Below are positions 5,063-6,271 of a stretch of 6,271 nucleotides of DNA, in pieces. The stretch covers positions 1 to 6,271 of the forward strand of contig JANWHO010000134.1 of NCBI GenBank assembly GCA_025450375.1, given 5' to 3'. The translations under genes were made by a program, and so were the position numbers. How positions within the stretch are numbered: the first letter of the stretch is position 1; every line of letters starts with the position of its first letter. Source of the DNA: Chloroflexota bacterium. Its GTDB lineage: Bacteria > Chloroflexota > UBA5177 > JANWHV01. The notes under the pieces were generated by a model that ran no database searches, was not told where the DNA came from, and saw only the letters and a list, made by a program, of their open reading frames with translations.

Positions 5063-6271
5063 CTACCCTTCCCACAGCGCCTGGGCCTCGGCCAGCTCGC
5101 GCGCCTCGATAATCCCCAAAGCTACCGCGCGCCGCGGCTCCAGCCGGCCCATGGCCGCCGCCCGGCGGAGCAGCATTCTCACCTGCCGGTCGGTGGCCCG
5201 ATCGGCCATCGCGCCCTCGATGATCGCCGCCCCCTGCCCCCGCTCCTCGGCTTCCCGATAGGCCTCCATGGTCCTGATTTCCCGCTCGATGTCCGGCGGA
5301 TCCCGCTCGAAGGCCAGCAACACGGCTAGTAGCTGGGCCGGATGACCCACCCATTTGCCGGACATGCCCATTCGGCGCGCATGCAGCGCGTCCTGATGGA
5401 CGAGCGCCATCCGGGCCAGGAAGCGCTCCCGATTGGCCGCGTCGTCGAGGGCGGGGTCGGCCACCGGATACTCCAGGGTCATGCCGTCGATCGCGGGGAC
5501 GCCGAGGGCGCCCGCCATCGTCACCAGCCGGGCCCGCGCCCAATCCGCCACGGCATGGCGATCGGCGCTATCGGGGAGTCCCAGGTCGGCGCCAAGGTCG
5601 GCGGTGCCCAGGATCAAGGCGCAGAGGCGGCCCCGCGCGCGGCGGGCAAGGTCGCTCAGTTGGATCACCGCCCAACCCGATTCGATCAGGAGGGCAATCC
5701 TGATCCGCCCCCGCTCCAGGTTCAAGGCATCCTCAATCGCGCCGAGGGCCGCGTCCAACCAGTCGATCTCCTCCGGCTGCTCGATCTTGGGGAAGACGAT
5801 CCCGTCAAGCGGGTAGGCGTCCGGTGCCCGCCCCTGACCGGCGCCCAGCAGCACAGTGACCAGATCGCGGGCCGCGTCGGGGGCATTCAGGCCGGGCGGG
5901 CGATAGAAGCGGAGCGTGGTGGGCGACCAGGCCCCCTCGCGGAGCACGTCGATGGCGGTCCTCCGGCCCTGGGCGGCCACGTCCGGGCGGAGCGCCTGGG
6001 CGTCCTCGCCGTCCAGCACCACCAGGGGCGCCTGTCTCGGCGCGGCGAGCATCCCGGCCACCAGGGCAGGGGGCAGGCGCAGGCGCTCGGCCAGCGCCTC
6101 GGCGGGGACACCCAGACGCTCCATCTGGCGTGTCACGGGCTCGGTGCCGCCCGCCACCGCCTTGAGGGCCCGCGCTCCATCGGGCGCCGGCACGGTGAGA
6201 TGAGCATGTTGGCGCCAGAAGCGCAGCGGCAACGCCACGCGCCCCGCCGCCCGCGCGGCATCCGCCCCCGC
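5063..6271 (-). CDS. CitE/HpcH-HpaI-like CoA-ester lyase, 5' end possibly outside window
   Basis: A TIM-barrel C-C lyase of the citrate-lyase beta/malyl-CoA lyase family. Counting from the first in-window start (GTG at 6238; 391 residues), it shows LDGEDA (75-80), RFYRPPG (110-116), FPKIEQPEEIDWLD (149-162), ALLIESG with metal ligand Glu186, ILGTADLGADLG with metal ligand Asp214, and GMSGKWVGHPAQL (291-303). Such enzymes split a beta-hydroxyacyl-CoA (malyl-, citramalyl-CoA) into acetyl- or propionyl-CoA and a 2-oxo acid. It is longer than the usual 280-330 residues: about 40 extra residues lie between the HLTVPAPDGARALKA strand region and LDGEDA, and there is a short C-terminal tail. The frame stays open to the window edge with no clear Shine-Dalgarno at the GTG, so the true start may lie upstream. 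It is first of three operon genes in the window. Without a substrate assay, aldolase activity on a free acid is also possible. Confidence 0.85.
   Translation of the reverse strand, partial: AGADAARAAGRVALPLRFWRQHAHLTVPAPDGARALKAVAGGTEPVTRQMERLGVPAEALAERLRLPPALVAGMLAAPRQAPLVVLDGEDAQALRPDVAAQGRRTAIDVLREGAWSPTTLRFYRPPGLNAPDAARDLVTVLLGAGQGRAPDAYPLDGIVFPKIEQPEEIDWLDAALGAIEDALNLERGRIRIALLIESGWAVIQLSDLARRARGRLCALILGTADLGADLGLPDSADRHAVADWARARLVTMAGALGVPAIDGMTLEYPVADPALDDAANRERFLARMALVHQDALHARRMGMSGKWVGHPAQLLAVLLAFERDPPDIEREIRTMEAYREAEERGQGAAIIEGAMADRATDRQVRMLLRRAAAMGRLEPRRAVALGIIEARELAEAQALWEG

Noticed and set aside
4536..5261. Plus-strand ORF (241 aa) spanning the MaoC gene and part of the lyase gene
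   Set aside because: Crosses two real minus-strand genes and has no family motif.
5052..5543. Long N-terminal extension of the MaoC protein
   Set aside because: It lies inside the lyase gene in another frame and is Gly/Arg-rich with no domain. ATG 5051 gives the normal family length.
1..6271. tRNA, rRNA, CRISPR array, toxin-antitoxin or phage genes
   Set aside because: None seen: no regularly spaced repeats, no cloverleaf-like sequence, and no small paired genes with known toxin or antitoxin motifs.

Overview
The window is high-GC bacterial DNA. It has G/C-rich third codon positions, GTG as well as ATG starts, purine-rich Shine-Dalgarno sites and tightly packed genes in the right half. The lineage cannot be fixed from the sequence. 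A GC-rich soil or thermophilic bacterium (Chloroflexota, Actinomycetota or Alphaproteobacteria type) fits, but no phylogenetic marker gene is present.

The left part (1 to about 2600) looks like an accessory island. It opens with the decayed N-terminal half of an IS5-family transposase on the minus strand, broken by a frameshift at a run of five Gs. A poorly coding stretch follows, with one doubtful 65-residue cysteine-containing ORF. Next is an intact gene for a 410-residue DUF3500 protein, a family of unknown function. After it comes a second gene-poor stretch. In one continuous frame this carries what looks like the worn C-terminal end of a Tn5-like IS4-family transposase. The DUF3500 gene therefore appears to sit between relics of two different insertion sequences.

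The right part (about 2556 to 6271) is metabolic. A sigma70-like promoter, a GGTAT-AG-ATACC palindrome and a GC-only hairpin touching the Shine-Dalgarno precede an SDR dehydrogenase gene on the plus strand. This gene converges on a three-gene minus-strand operon. In transcription order the operon is: a CitE/HpcH-like CoA-ester lyase (its 5' end may lie beyond the window), a single-domain MaoC-type hydratase, and an enolase-superfamily acid-sugar dehydratase-like enzyme of the mandelate racemase subgroup. Gaps inside the operon are 11 to 13 bases. The two convergent genes share four bases at their stop codons, and a perfect 11-bp hairpin lies exactly there.

Together the four enzymes suggest catabolism of a hydroxy or sugar acid and/or a branched dicarboxylic acid. 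The hydratase-lyase pair is the combination used to hydrate an unsaturated CoA ester and cleave the product, as in itaconyl-/mesaconyl-CoA breakdown. The dehydratase and the SDR would act on the free acid. The exact substrate is not determined by the sequence.
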